DNA of 16,889 nt from Saccoglossus kowalevskii (GCF_000003605.2 NW_003132874.1:7892-24780), one strand, 5' to 3'; positions 1 through 8,729 are shown, counted from the stretch's first letter. Translations and numbers: made by a program. Notes: a model not told the origin generated them from the sequence alone.

Positions 1-222
1 AAAGCTCCTTAATAGACACAATGGGTGAATCAAATCATTCAATGATTCCCAGTGCTGCAAAAGGAGTAATTCTATCAAGTCACCATTCAGGTTTTCTTGA
101 ACCTTTTTGCCATGGTCAGTAGGTAGGATTTTAATCACGCCAGTATACACACACGTGGTTGTACCCAGTGGCATGGATGTAGCGTCAGTGAACATTAAGT
201 TTGCGTTATCGTCAGTATTTTT
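1..222 (-). other. Open frame of unknown nature running off the left edge
   Basis: A minus-strand frame stays open for 74 codons, from just after a TAG at 225-223 down to position 1. The first ATG is at 195-193, leaving 65 codons to the edge. The translation has an unremarkable mixed composition, with a segment reading VIKILPTDHGKKV and a Leu-rich stretch LIELLLLQHW. I do not recognise the family. It lies just downstream, on the same strand, of the Gypsy integrase remnant, so it could be a retroelement remnant, a host exon or chance. No clear splice acceptor was seen at its 5' end. Confidence that it is coding is low. Confidence 0.2.
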
Positions 223-352
223 CTACTTTGTGCCAATATAACAGATCGGCGTGGCACGGTTTATCTGTACTTTTCTATATTATATTTATTCGTTCCTTAA
301 CATAGGTAGGGTACTTGCTATACAATCCACAGCTTATCGTGGGCTATAGAAA

Positions 353-864
353 TCAAAAACTGTACCAATTTACCCATAGTAGAAGAATGAGGCTTTGTAC
401 ATCAAAATGATCACCGGATCTGTCAGTCGCAGTACGATTTTGTAGGTCAGGGACGTATTCATATGTACCATTAATTTCAGGATAGGTGATATCTCTCATC
501 AATAGCTCCTTCAAAATGGTCACTGAACCTCTAACTATCCTCCCATACAACAGCTTGAATGGGAAGTATCCCAAGTTGGCTTCCGGAGCTTCTCTGTATG
601 CAATCAATAAATGTCGCAATCCCATTCTTGGCACATGTGTTTGAAGTTGTACTTAACATTACCAACAAACTGGCAACTTTGATCAGTGACAACCTGTACA
701 GGTATACTAACACAACTATGAATAATCACCAGAGCCTTCGCCATCATTTTTTGCTTTGGGGTAGCAGGTTGCATACTCTTTAAATAGTGGCACCTACTAG
801 TATTGGTCGGTTGGATTGGCCACACACGGTCCACTGCAACTCGTTTGATTATATTATCAATCAA
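353..864 (-). pseudogene. Ty3/Gypsy retrotransposon integrase remnant with internal deletion
   Basis: Two overlapping minus-strand frames (864-604 and 634-353) together read as a Ty3/Gypsy integrase. The upstream frame has the start of the catalytic core: a VAVD motif followed by WPIQPT carries the first acidic residue, and VVTDQ with QFVGN carries the second. The downstream frame has the end of the core and the conserved segment after it: AYREAP, then FKLLYGR, VRGSVTILKE and a YVPDL tail. The stretch that would carry the third catalytic residue (Glu) and the usual YHPQ-type motif is missing, because the frame jumps from the region after QFVGN to the AYREAP region. Integrase strand transfer is therefore not possible from this copy. 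No protease, reverse transcriptase, RNase H or LTR was recognised around it. The family assignment rests on the spacing and wording of several motifs and is fairly secure. Confidence 0.72.
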
Positions 865-1700
865 GGATATGGCGTTGTTATGAACTTAACACTGAAAGTG
901 GCATGACATTATACTGATCACACAATACCACAGTAGTTATATATACACTAAGAGCTACACTAGTGATACTCGTCCAATCAGATTGCTCAGTTACAAGACT
1001 TGATATACACTACACTTTTATACAGATCTCCAGACATCAAAGACGAAACACTCACTGTGCTAAGAAGAAACAAAAAAGGGTGTGTTCGAACTCAGCAATG
1101 TGATAGATATTCTGTCTTCTGAGCTATCTTTTTGGCTGTATGACGTTTCATGTTAGGATCCACAATTTCACTGTGCTAATTCCGAAAGATCAACTCTAAA
1201 ATACACTATAGAAATTCACGCATTCCATGTACATTTCAATAAGACTAGTCTTTAGGAGTAAATTCGGTGTTAGCGAATTCAAACCGACAGACGACAAAGT
1301 GTTTTACGTCACCAAGGCTGAAATTGTAGAAAATTCCACATTTTGTTTTTCATTTTTATTGTTTTATTGTGTGCGACATTTGTAAATACAAGCGCCGAGA
1401 TGTATTGTATGAAAGGTCATAAATAGCAACGTTGCGGTTAAAGTGTGGTGGTCGCCGCACCGCGCCGCGTCCTCGTCTCTTTCAAAATGTTATCATTCAT
1501 ATAATGTAATCACTTGTGTGTAATACGTCACGGGCTGCGATTGGCTGTCATTTGAAGTGTGTTTACTAGTATATGAATTGCGAGAAAAAGTCAATTTGAT
1601 GAGATTACGTCGTGGGCTCACTTGCATAAGTACAGTAAAGTGAGGCATGGTCTTGTGTAACATTCTTCCAATATAGTGTACAGACATATATGGAAGTAAC
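865..1700. other. Non-coding stretch upstream of the two-segment membrane protein gene
   Basis: No recognisable gene lies here. A 52-codon plus-strand frame from ATG 1227 to TAA 1385 contains FKPTDDKVFYVTKAEIVE and looks mildly protein-like, but nothing identifies it. A short CpG-rich patch at about 1449-1474 (gtcgccgcaccgcgccgcgt and following) stands out against the AT-rich background. It sits about 230-260 bases upstream of the proposed first exon, so it could be part of a promoter region. Confidence 0.3.
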
Positions 1701-1712
1701 TATATATAAAAG
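1701..1712 (+). promoter_or_regulatory. Candidate TATA box upstream of the first exon
   Basis: The sequence TATATATAAAAG is a near-ideal TATA element. Metazoan initiation usually lies about 28-32 bases downstream, which here falls near 1730-1735, right at the proposed start codon (1734-1736) and splice donor (1737). If used, the leader would be almost absent. It may equally be a chance TATA run in AT-rich DNA, with the true start further upstream near the CpG-rich patch. Confidence 0.3.
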
Positions 1713-1733
1713 TGGTTACTCGAAGAGGTTGGC

Positions 1734-4700
1734 ATGGTATGTGAGATTGAGTGGCAGAGGCACTCTTAAATTTGTTTCCTGTATCGCCAAGTACAATTTA
1801 ATTACCACGTGTACATGTTAGTATATGTTCTATTTTTTCCACAGAGACAAGTCAAATACTGACTGACAAACAGCCACAATATGTTCAACAAAATATTCAG
1901 CTACACGAGCCATATCCGTCATCGCCATATCAGCAAAATACTGTAGTTTCAAGTATGGTGGTAAGAAACCCAGGTTATACTGAATTTCCAACACAACCTT
2001 GGCATGCCAATATTTCTCTACATGGCAATATAGACGTCATGCCGTCAACATTGTGTCAATATATTTGCCAATATTGTGTCTCGTCGTGCATTTCCTGAGG
2101 GGTTATTATGATTTACTGTTATTAATGTGGATGTTTCTGTTATTTACTCGCAGGTATTCTCATATAAAAACCACCGATTAAATATACTTCAAAATTAGTA
2201 AATATATTACTAATGTATCCCGATACCGTAACTATATTAATTGTTTAAAAAATAAACATGTTCTTCAATATGAGTAAACTGACAGTGGTGAACAGCGATC
2301 ATTTATACAATTGAGTTTTAAATATATGTTGACAAATTATTTGATTTTTTAAAGTTTTAAAAGCTATGGAACATAAACAATTTATCAAACTCGAGTAGAG
2401 AAGTCAATTAATCCTCAATTCTCCTACTCTAACTGCATTTTCAATGGAGACTTTACCTCACCTATTTAGACCCGATTATTGATAAACACGGGAGTGGACT
2501 TGATAAATAAATCCTGCTAGAACTTGGTTCATGTTGTGAAATTAGTTCCCTTATACAGAAAATTCAATCTATCAAAGTTTCGATTCCCTTGGAGGCATGA
2601 AAATTCTGGTTCCAAACTAGATTATTTTTTGTTCCCAGAATGTTTACTTAAATCGGTGAAAAAAATATCGCACCAAGCATTCACACTGATCATATCATGA
2701 TCACCATGAGTTTGGAACATCCAGATTCTGGAAGAGGGTCTGCAATTTTGAAGTTAACAATAGCTTCCTAATCAATATTTTGATTGTGGAAGTATAGAGA
2801 GAGTGTTCTCTTTTAAAATACAGTTCTCTTCCAAACCAAATCCTGAAATTAATTGTTTTAACTGTTTCCTTGGAGCACCCCATATTCCAGCTCTCGGCTA
2901 AAAACAATCAAATATCTGCAAAGAAGAGATGAGCTGATTGAAGCAAATGTAAAGGATCAAACAATGGTGGCCTGGATCAAAAATAGATTTGGCTCGTATT
3001 TTGCACAGTTATAGTACTTGGTCTACAAGCCCTCAAAATAGCTTTCGTTTAGAACAAAACTCATTGTTGCCATGGTAACGGACAAACAAAGTTTTCTGGC
3101 CATTTTCCCCAATTTTCGCATCTCAAAAATACGGATATACGCATATTTTACGGCACAGTTTCAGCAATACCTTTGAACCTATCATGAAAACAAAACAAGA
3201 TCTGAATAGACCAACATTTTGGCTTTTTCAAAGTTGATCTGAAATTTCCAAAGACGTACATTTAAGTTCTTGGGCAGCTTGAAAACAATTAGATGTTTCA
3301 AGCTTCAAAAAAAAATATTTTTGGCACAACTTTGTAACGCTATAAGTGCCGCTCTGGTATTTTTTTTGGCTTAAACTTTTACCATATATAGATCACTAGA
3401 ATAGCTATCAAATGCATTGTTGCAAAATTTGGTACCTTGTTTGGTTGTCACGTGACTGTCCCTTAAAGTAGGCATGTTTTGTGTTTGGCAAAAATTGTGA
3501 ACTTTAGTCATGTTCAAAATACGCTACATGACGAAGTAAAATATATTTCTAATTCAACTGATTATCAAAGGTGAATCTATGTATGTCTATCAAATGAATG
3601 CTTGCAGAGTTTCGGGTTATGACGTTCGATCATGTGCCTTAAGAAGAAGTTGAGTTAGAATCCTGATTTGTCAGGTACAGTAGCATATTTTGAACAATTT
3701 TCGTCGAGCACAAAAAGTGACCTGCTTTCAGGGACAACCATGTGATTAAATGTCATGATCCGAAACTCTACAAGCATTTATTCAGTAAAAAATACATTTG
3801 ATCAGAAGTTGAATTGGAATTCTTCTTCATTTCGTCATGTAGCGTAGCGTAAAATTCACAATGCAAAAAATGGCCTACTTTCAGGGTCAACCACGTGACC
3901 GAACGTCACAAACCAAAACTCTGCAAGCATTCATTTGACAGGCAATACATAGATTCACTTTTGATAATAAGTTGAATTAGAAATATATTTTACTTAATAG
4001 TTCTAATTAAGAACCCTGGTTGGGATATCATCTTGCATGAATTTTGGGAGACTTTAGCAACTGTTTACTGGCATCCATTATAAGTTGGCTAGCCGTTGCA
4101 TATCTGCTAGGCTAAAGACGCGGTTGCCATTGCCTTCATTAAGGACACGTTAATCACTGACCAAATTCGTTTGATTAGTGACATTATTGATTGGTGTGAA
4201 GTAACTGGAAAACATGGAGCACTGTTATTTGTTGACTATGCATCAGCTTTTGATTCTTTAGAATGGTCATTTATGTACAAAGACTTAGAACACTATAACT
4301 TTGATCGTTCACTAATCGCATGCCATTAACTCTTATTACATACTGTTCACATGTCAATAATGCCGCACATTTATTACCACTGCTGTTTAATAAATCCCCC
4401 CCCTTTGGCCACTTATAACTTGCTTCTTTATTTTACGTATGTGTATCGCAAGCAAAATATGTGACGGGTTGTTGCAAGATGTGCTCACAATTTTAGAAGC
4501 ACATCACCTCTTCGATGGTTTCCGAAATTGTAAATTTACTTGTGGATTCTGATGTTTGTGTATTGTCGTTTGAGTGTTGGCATTCTATTTTTCACTACCC
4601 AATCTACTATTGTAGAAGGGGCATGAGATGGGAAATTCATGTTATGACTATGATACTGTATTATGTCATATAGCTATGTTTTGCTCATGTTACTAGATTT

Positions 4701-5472
4701 ACAGTTTGTTTTTAAGAATGTTTCTCATTGCAGATATCTAACACTCCGCATACAGTACAGACCACTGTGATTGGACGCCTGAACGAACTGAGTGGTCTTG
4801 ACATTGTCGCTATGGTTATGGGCGTTTGGCATACATTCTGCGTTTCCTTTCTATTGGGTGTTGCAACTATTGTTGTGTCTGCATGTGTAAGTATTTGATT
4901 GTCCACGCTAATTGTGAAATTAATCACGCAAAATTGTCATTCCATTTAAATCAGCTAATATTCATCATTGATTGTTTCAAATAGACAGTTTTAATGAAAA
5001 ATCATTTGATTCTATTGTATATGCATACATTAACGACTTCACTATTACTAGATCACAAATCACAAATTGGTTATGATGCTTTTAGATTACAAATCTATGA
5101 ACAATCACTCACCCACACTGAGTGAAAAGTATTCATTATGCTGCACGATTGCTATTTGGTAGCAAAGCACTTTTGAAAAAGGTTCTGGAAATTCCGTAAT
5201 GAAAATCATATTATGTGTGACCTGTTAAACTACGACAATCATAATCAAGAACATTATGGTTAAAAATCTGCTTATATGGTATGTACATTACTAAACGGGA
5301 TATATTAACATAACTAACACCTTTTTTTTCTTTCTTCCAGGCATTTGTTTTCCGATCTGATGGAAATTCTAATATAGCCGACAAGTTAACTACATTTTCA
5401 ATCGGTCTCTCCATTGGTGGTTTTATACATATTATTCTCGAACTAAAAAGAAATGCAGATTTCTGGTCTTGA
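1734..5472 (+). CDS. Spliced gene for a 133-residue two-segment membrane protein, possibly CD225/dispanin-like
   Basis: Model: join(1734-1736, 1847-1960, 4734-4886, 5341-5472), all junctions phase 0. Residues 1-50 are hydrophilic and rich in Gln, Pro, Tyr and Ser (QPQYVQQ, PYPSSPYQQ). Residues about 60-90 form a first hydrophobic segment starting at LDIVAM, with a HTFC motif and LLGVATIVVSAC. A short charged loop (FRSDGNSN) follows, then a second hydrophobic segment with FSIGLSIGGFIHII, ending in a basic tail LKRNADFWS. The pattern D-hydrophobic-A, FC, LGVA..VVS, a loop and then a second membrane segment resembles the CD225/dispanin family, whose IFITM members act in membranes. The family's Cys-Cys pair and Pro before Gly are not seen, so this is inference. 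Donors read GTATGT, GTAAGA and GTAAGT; the last two acceptors have pyrimidine tracts. Introns are 110, 2773 and 454 bases. The ATG-only contribution of exon 1 is the weakest part; translation could instead begin at the in-frame ATG 1955. Confidence 0.6.
1847..1960 (+). CDS. Exon 2: Q/P/Y-rich cytosolic N-terminal region
   Basis: The acceptor is read as ttccacagag before 1847; the alternative AG at 1844 would add two bases and break the frame after an ATG. The frame is open from 1847 to a TGA at 2096. It is left earlier, at a strong donor (GTG followed by gtaaga at 1961), which keeps phase 0 with exon 3. The 38 residues have repeated Gln, Pro, Tyr and Ser with no charge clusters, like disordered cytosolic tails. 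An in-frame ATG at 1955-1957 is an alternative start. Confidence 0.6.
3066..3079. promoter_or_regulatory. RFX-type X-box motif
   Basis: GTTGCCATGGTAAC is a textbook X-box: a GTTGCC half-site, an AT spacer and a GGTAAC half-site, the form bound by RFX factors at ciliary gene promoters. It lies deep in the intron and next to repeat DNA, where such near-palindromes also occur as parts of mobile elements, so a regulatory role is uncertain. Confidence 0.3.
3395..3995. repeat. Diverged satellite of about 150-185 bp units in inverted arrangement
   Basis: Each unit can be recognised by a CAYGTG near its head, then a block like GTCCCTGAAAGYAGG, a block like TACGCTACATGACGAA, then TTCAACT..ATCAAA, and near its end AAATGAATGCTTGCAGAGTTT. 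One plus-strand unit spans about 3447-3637, preceded by the tail of another (3395-3446). From about 3640 to 3995 the same unit appears on the minus strand as one truncated copy (3745-3640), one full copy (3899-3746) and one tail (3995-3900). The longest matching arms are 3536-3640 and 3993-3888, about 105 bases and mostly identical by eye. The palindrome GTCACGTGAC heads the plus-strand unit at 3447. Confidence 0.7.
4100..4329 (+). mobile_element. Non-LTR retrotransposon reverse transcriptase fragment
   Basis: A plus-strand frame reads AFIKDTLITDQIRLISDIID and then ALLFVDYASAFDSLEW before a TAA at 4327. The second string is the conserved reverse-transcriptase motif A region, with the catalytic Asp in FVDY and the AFD signature. 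A preceding piece in another frame (ISARLKTRLP, from 4100) matches the segment normally found just upstream, so there is a frameshift at about 4131. Motifs B and C (YADD) were not found downstream, so this is a short fragment truncated on both sides. It has the same orientation as the host gene and lies inside its second intron. Confidence 0.75.
4734..4886 (+). CDS. Exon 3: first hydrophobic segment
   Basis: The acceptor tttctcattgcag ends at 4733 and the donor is TGT followed by gtaagt at 4887. The 51 codons stay open with phase 0 at both ends. The first 25 residues are polar (ISNTPHTVQTTVIGRLNELS). The last 30 are hydrophobic and carry a HTFC motif and a Gly-Val-Ala-Thr stretch, ending VVSAC. 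A 71-codon frame on the opposite strand here is an antisense shadow. Confidence 0.68.
5341..5472 (+). CDS. Exon 4: second hydrophobic segment and C-terminus
   Basis: A strong acceptor (a run of pyrimidines ending cttccag at 5340) opens a frame that ends at TGA 5470-5472. It encodes 43 residues: AFVFRSDGNSN, a loop with IADKLTT, a hydrophobic FSIGLSIGGFIHIIL helix and a short basic end ELKRNADFWS. The 119-codon frame on the opposite strand is taken as an antisense shadow, because it would have to cross this well-bounded exon. Confidence 0.68.
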   Translation, partial: AFVFRSDGNSNIADKLTTFSIGLSIGGFIHIILELKRNADFWS

Positions 5473-5740
5473 TGATTACGATGGATACTAAATAATAGTG
5501 ATTGAACAATATGAACTGTATGTTCTGTGTCTGGATGTACAGTAACCACCTCACTGCAACGATCAGTCAATCATATCAACGTACGACTTCATTTTGTTTG
5601 ATATTTCGAACAGGAATTCTCACATGCTGCTGCCTTTTATGTTTCCCCATATTTTGTTTAAGAATGGATGGACTATATTTATGTTATTGACTGAATACTA
5701 ATTAAAATCTAATTCTTGTATTGAAACAGCTGTAATCTGC
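5473..5740 (+). other. Probable 3' untranslated region with a variant poly(A) signal
   Basis: After the TGA no further exon is apparent. An ATTAAA hexamer, the commonest variant polyadenylation signal, lies at 5701-5706 and is followed by a T-rich stretch (ttcttgtattg). This would give a 3' UTR of about 250 bases. In AT-rich DNA such hexamers are frequent, so the site is a suggestion. Confidence 0.3.
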
Positions 5741-7590
5741 AAATTACATACAATTCATTAGTCATAATGGTTCGATATAAAGCTGAAAGGAACACTGTTA
5801 TATTTCTTTAATGACCAATCTCTTGCATCAAGTATATTTCATAAATTTACATTTATATCCAGATTCATTCGAAACGCAAACGTTAAAGTATTGTATTTTT
5901 AATCTACGCTCGATTAAATAGTTTATTTTAACTAGTTGTAAAAAGTTATTTTTTTTTATTTTAAAGTTGATATTCAGAGGAAGCAGATATTCAAGTTATT
6001 TGAATGGAACATCCGCCATAGACATACATCCCTTCAGTGTGTGCAGGTCATAATAATGCAAGTATAAATGAAAACGGGTCTAGAGGGCGCAGTGCATGTC
6101 CCAGTAAGAAATCCTACTATTATTAAAATAGACGGCATTGGTCGCGTTTGAGTGATTTTTTTTTTAAATAACAGTTTACAAAAATATAAATATTGTTCTA
6201 ATTTACTAAAACCACCAAATATAAATAAACAAGTTTCTGATCTACGGCGGCTATGTGTCTTCGTTTTAGAACTTTGTCTCATGATTTAGATGTGCTATTT
6301 AAACAAAAGATGTGTGACAAATCCGCAGTATTACCATTACAACAAGTCATCGGAAAGATTGATAGTTCAACTGAACAATACACTTGTACTATGTACACAG
6401 GCAAAACGTTATGGTGTCATATTCAGCAACGGTTATTAATCAATACAAAAATTATTTATTATATATATAATACATAATATTCAACACAATTTGTCAATGC
6501 CAAACATGCCTGTTGCTGCTTTTGACTCAGATACTTCGATATGTTAACATTGTCGTCTATGGAAATTCAATTAGTGGTATGAGCCCTTAAATGACTGTGT
6601 AAATATGTTGATAACAGTCAATGGGGGGGATACCACATCTTTCAGTAATTCAGAGATACTGTAGCCATTGTTTACTAATGACTCGGTACCCTTCTAGCCA
6701 GTAGCCAGTACACCTTATGTTCACGTCAATATCGTGTCAATATTAACGTCAACAATCATATAGTCAGTGGGGTCACGCCAAGGGTCACGCTTTTCGTTGC
6801 AAACTGAATTGGCCGTGTGGTTGAAACTGGGTCATGGCGGGGTTACTTGCAAAAAATACTGACAGGGGTGTGTAACTGGTTGTTTGAAACCCTACCCCTT
6901 ATCAAACACCTTTGCATAAATGGTACCAAGGCAAAGCAGGTGGACTCCCGGGGATGAACTTTGACGATCGAAATGATTACAGGAAAGAAAAAATCAGCTT
7001 CATGAAAAAAGGATACCCCTTTTCAGACAGACAGGGTAAATTAACATACCCCTTTACAGACAGCATCAAGTCGGAGTAAGACTCCATTGTACCGTGACCC
7101 TGATGTGACCTTGCTATTCAATAGGGCTGTTCTAAATGGCGGAAAGGCAGTTGGAATGTAAAAAAAACTTCATGGGAGCGTGTGGACCGAGATCAACTGT
7201 GACATTCCAGTATCTGTGAAACCAATAAATAAGATATTTATCTGAGGATCTACTGACTAAATTCCAGGAATATAACAAATTATATTATACCAGTGTATCA
7301 CTGCCATCAATGCATCATTGTGATTGGTTGGAAGACTGTTTTAATTTATGCAAGCCATGGTGAAATAGAGCATAATGCACAGTTATGGTGTTCCAAATAA
7401 AGTCCCAGAATATGAATGAAGTTCAATTCGTAAATAAATAAAGGGAAGAGCATTTAAATTTTAGGGAAATTTTGGGGTAATATTGATAGCATGAAGATAT
7501 TATATACATATTTTATTTTGGCAGTGGTTAAATAAAAAAAATGTACAACCTACAATTTGTGCATGCTATTCTTTGCCCCGTGTAAATGTA
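5741..7590. other. Mostly non-coding stretch
   Basis: I see no identifiable gene. A 75-codon plus-strand frame at 6253-6477 begins with ATG about 30 bases after an ATATAAATA stretch and encodes a polar segment (SAVLPLQQVIGKIDSSTEQY) before turning into low-complexity Ile/Tyr. It has no recognised family. A minus-strand frame at 6034-6282 also lacks any motif. Around 6750-6860 and 7080-7120 several GGTCACG and GTGACC words recur, which suggests decayed repeat DNA. Confidence 0.35.
7013..7063 (+). repeat. Short imperfect direct repeat, period 33
   Basis: ATACCCCTTTTCAGACAGAC at 7013-7032 recurs as ATACCCCTTTACAGACAGC at 7046-7063. Two copies with one substitution and one length change are visible. 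No function is apparent. Confidence 0.55.
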
Positions 7591-7606
7591 ACACCCACTG
7601 ACACAG

Positions 7607-7843
7607 TCTGGTATTCGTGAAAATAAATTGGGATCTATGATGAAAGAGATTTCGATAGCGGCAAATTTGTTGACAATTCATACAAATCATTATGAAAACA
7701 CCGGCATAGTACCAACTCCCGCAGAATCTGGCACCGCTTCTATTTTTAATACCCACAATCAAAGTACACATGCAGCATCTGCTTTGTTCCATAACTGCAC
7801 CTTTAGTGGACCAATTAATGTCAGCATAACAAACACAGAATAG
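7607..7843 (+). CDS. Candidate terminal exon of an unknown protein
   Basis: An open frame runs from 7592 to TAG 7841-7843. A plausible acceptor (cccactgacacag, with a branch-point-like ctgac) ends at 7606 and would start the exon in phase 0. An internal ATG at 7637 is the alternative start. The reading is compositionally protein-like: alternating polar and hydrophobic residues, a segment GIVPTPAESG, and a C-terminal FHNCTFSGPINVSITNTE placed right before the stop. No family was recognised. A 125-codon Cys-rich frame lies antisense across it (7927-7550), and one of the two, or both, must be chance. No upstream partner exon was identified. Confidence 0.3.
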   Translation, partial: SGIRENKLGSMMKEISIAANLLTIHTNHYENTGIVPTPAESGTASIFNTHNQSTHAASALFHNCTFSGPINVSITNTE

Positions 7844-7927
7844 ACAAGTCATGAATGAGTTTTTTATGACATAGCCTTCGCTAGTTGTCATTCTAAAGTT
7901 GCATGGACCGTATAAAATGACAAACAT

Positions 7928-8270
7928 GATTTCTATGGCATTTTCAAGTTTATAGCACTCTCCATCCAGGCCTGGTCAGCATTATTCTCAGAAAGAAAAC
8001 CAGATAGCACCAAACCAGTACAACAGATAAAATGAAAAGGAAGTATACAAATCAGATCTGCAAATATGTAGAGTCAGTGTTGTGTCTGTTTGGATAAACT
8101 AGTTTGTGGCCCTGGATTAGTTTCAATATCTCTAATAAGGACAAGATTACTTCTCATACGACAATGATACAAATAAAGTGCAAAAATCCAGAAAAATATT
8201 ATCAAGTTTTTATTATCATACATTAATTTTTTTTATGATTTTTTTTTTATTTTTCACACAAAATAAAAAT
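7928..8270. other. Unassigned spacer before the microsatellite
   Basis: No gene or repeat is recognised here. The last 50 bases are rich in T- and A-runs (8226-8270) and lead directly into the CA repeat. Confidence 0.5.
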
Positions 8271-8443
8271 ACACACACACACACACGCACGCACACACAC
8301 ACCCACACACACACACACACACACGCCCACACACCCACACACGCCCACACCCACACGCACACACCCACACGCACACGCCCACACGCACACGCCCACACGC
8401 ACACACACGCACACACACACACCCACGCACGCACGCACGCACA

Positions 8444-8525
<82 letters not shown>
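8271..8525. repeat. Compound (CA)n microsatellite, 255 bp
   Basis: The left part (8271-8448) is a CA repeat interrupted by CG, CC and CGCC variants, with a recurring decamer-like pattern CACACGCCCA. The right part, 8449-8525, is a pure AC run of 77 bases (38.5 units). The array is free of stop codons in several frames, which produces long His/Thr or Cys/Val translations that are not genes. Alternating purine-pyrimidine DNA with embedded CG steps is a known Z-DNA former, so non-B structure and length polymorphism are expected. Confidence 0.97.
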
Positions 8526-8526
<1 letters not shown>

Positions 8527-8729
8527 GACTGAAACGAAAACAAGAATGAGATGTGGGCTAATGTGGTGTTTTCTATTTTGTACCCTTCAAAGCCAGCTGT
8601 CATGTTTTGTTTATACTATTCCACTAGCCAAAAAGAAATTATTTACAATTACCAAATAACATTTTAACCAGTTGGCTTCCTTGGTATTAATAAAATTGAG
8701 CAATATTGACTGCTGGCTTAAATGAGTGG
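8527..8729 (-). other. Presumed 3' untranslated region of the L1/Tx1-like element
   Basis: About 200 bases separate the ORF2 stop (8730) from the microsatellite. No poly(A) tail, hairpin or target duplication was recognised, so the true 3' end of the element is undetermined; it may lie anywhere up to the CA array. Confidence 0.3.

Larger units (their letters stand above)
1961..4733 (+). other. Intron 2 (2.8 kb) carrying repeats and a LINE fragment
   Basis: The intron runs from gtaaga at 1961 to the acceptor tttctcattgcag ending at 4733. It holds an imperfect hairpin near 2395-2433 (arms gagtagagaa and ttctcctactc), an RFX-type X-box at 3066, the inverted satellite at 3395-3995 and a reverse-transcriptase fragment at 4100-4329. 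The rest (2099-3060 and 4330-4700) shows no identifiable gene. Short frames at 1999-2181 (+) and 2701-2907 (-) have no recognisable motif. Confidence 0.55.

Noticed and set aside
559-783. Plus-strand 74-codon frame
   Set aside because: Antisense to the Gypsy integrase remnant.
1227-1385. 52-codon frame with a protein-like stretch
   Set aside because: No motif, no splice context and a low-complexity Phe/Leu end; noted only as a possibility in the upstream region.
2701-2907. 68-codon minus-strand frame in the intron
   Set aside because: No recognised motif or splice context; AT-rich DNA easily gives frames of this length.
4712-4927. 71-codon minus-strand frame
   Set aside because: Antisense shadow of exon 3.
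5211-5570. 119-codon minus-strand frame
   Set aside because: It lies antisense to exon 4, which has strong splice sites and a hydrophobic segment consistent with exon 3; no motif in the antisense reading.
8178-8603. Long frames of His/Thr or Cys/Val on both strands
   Set aside because: They are translations of the CA repeat, which lacks stops in several frames.
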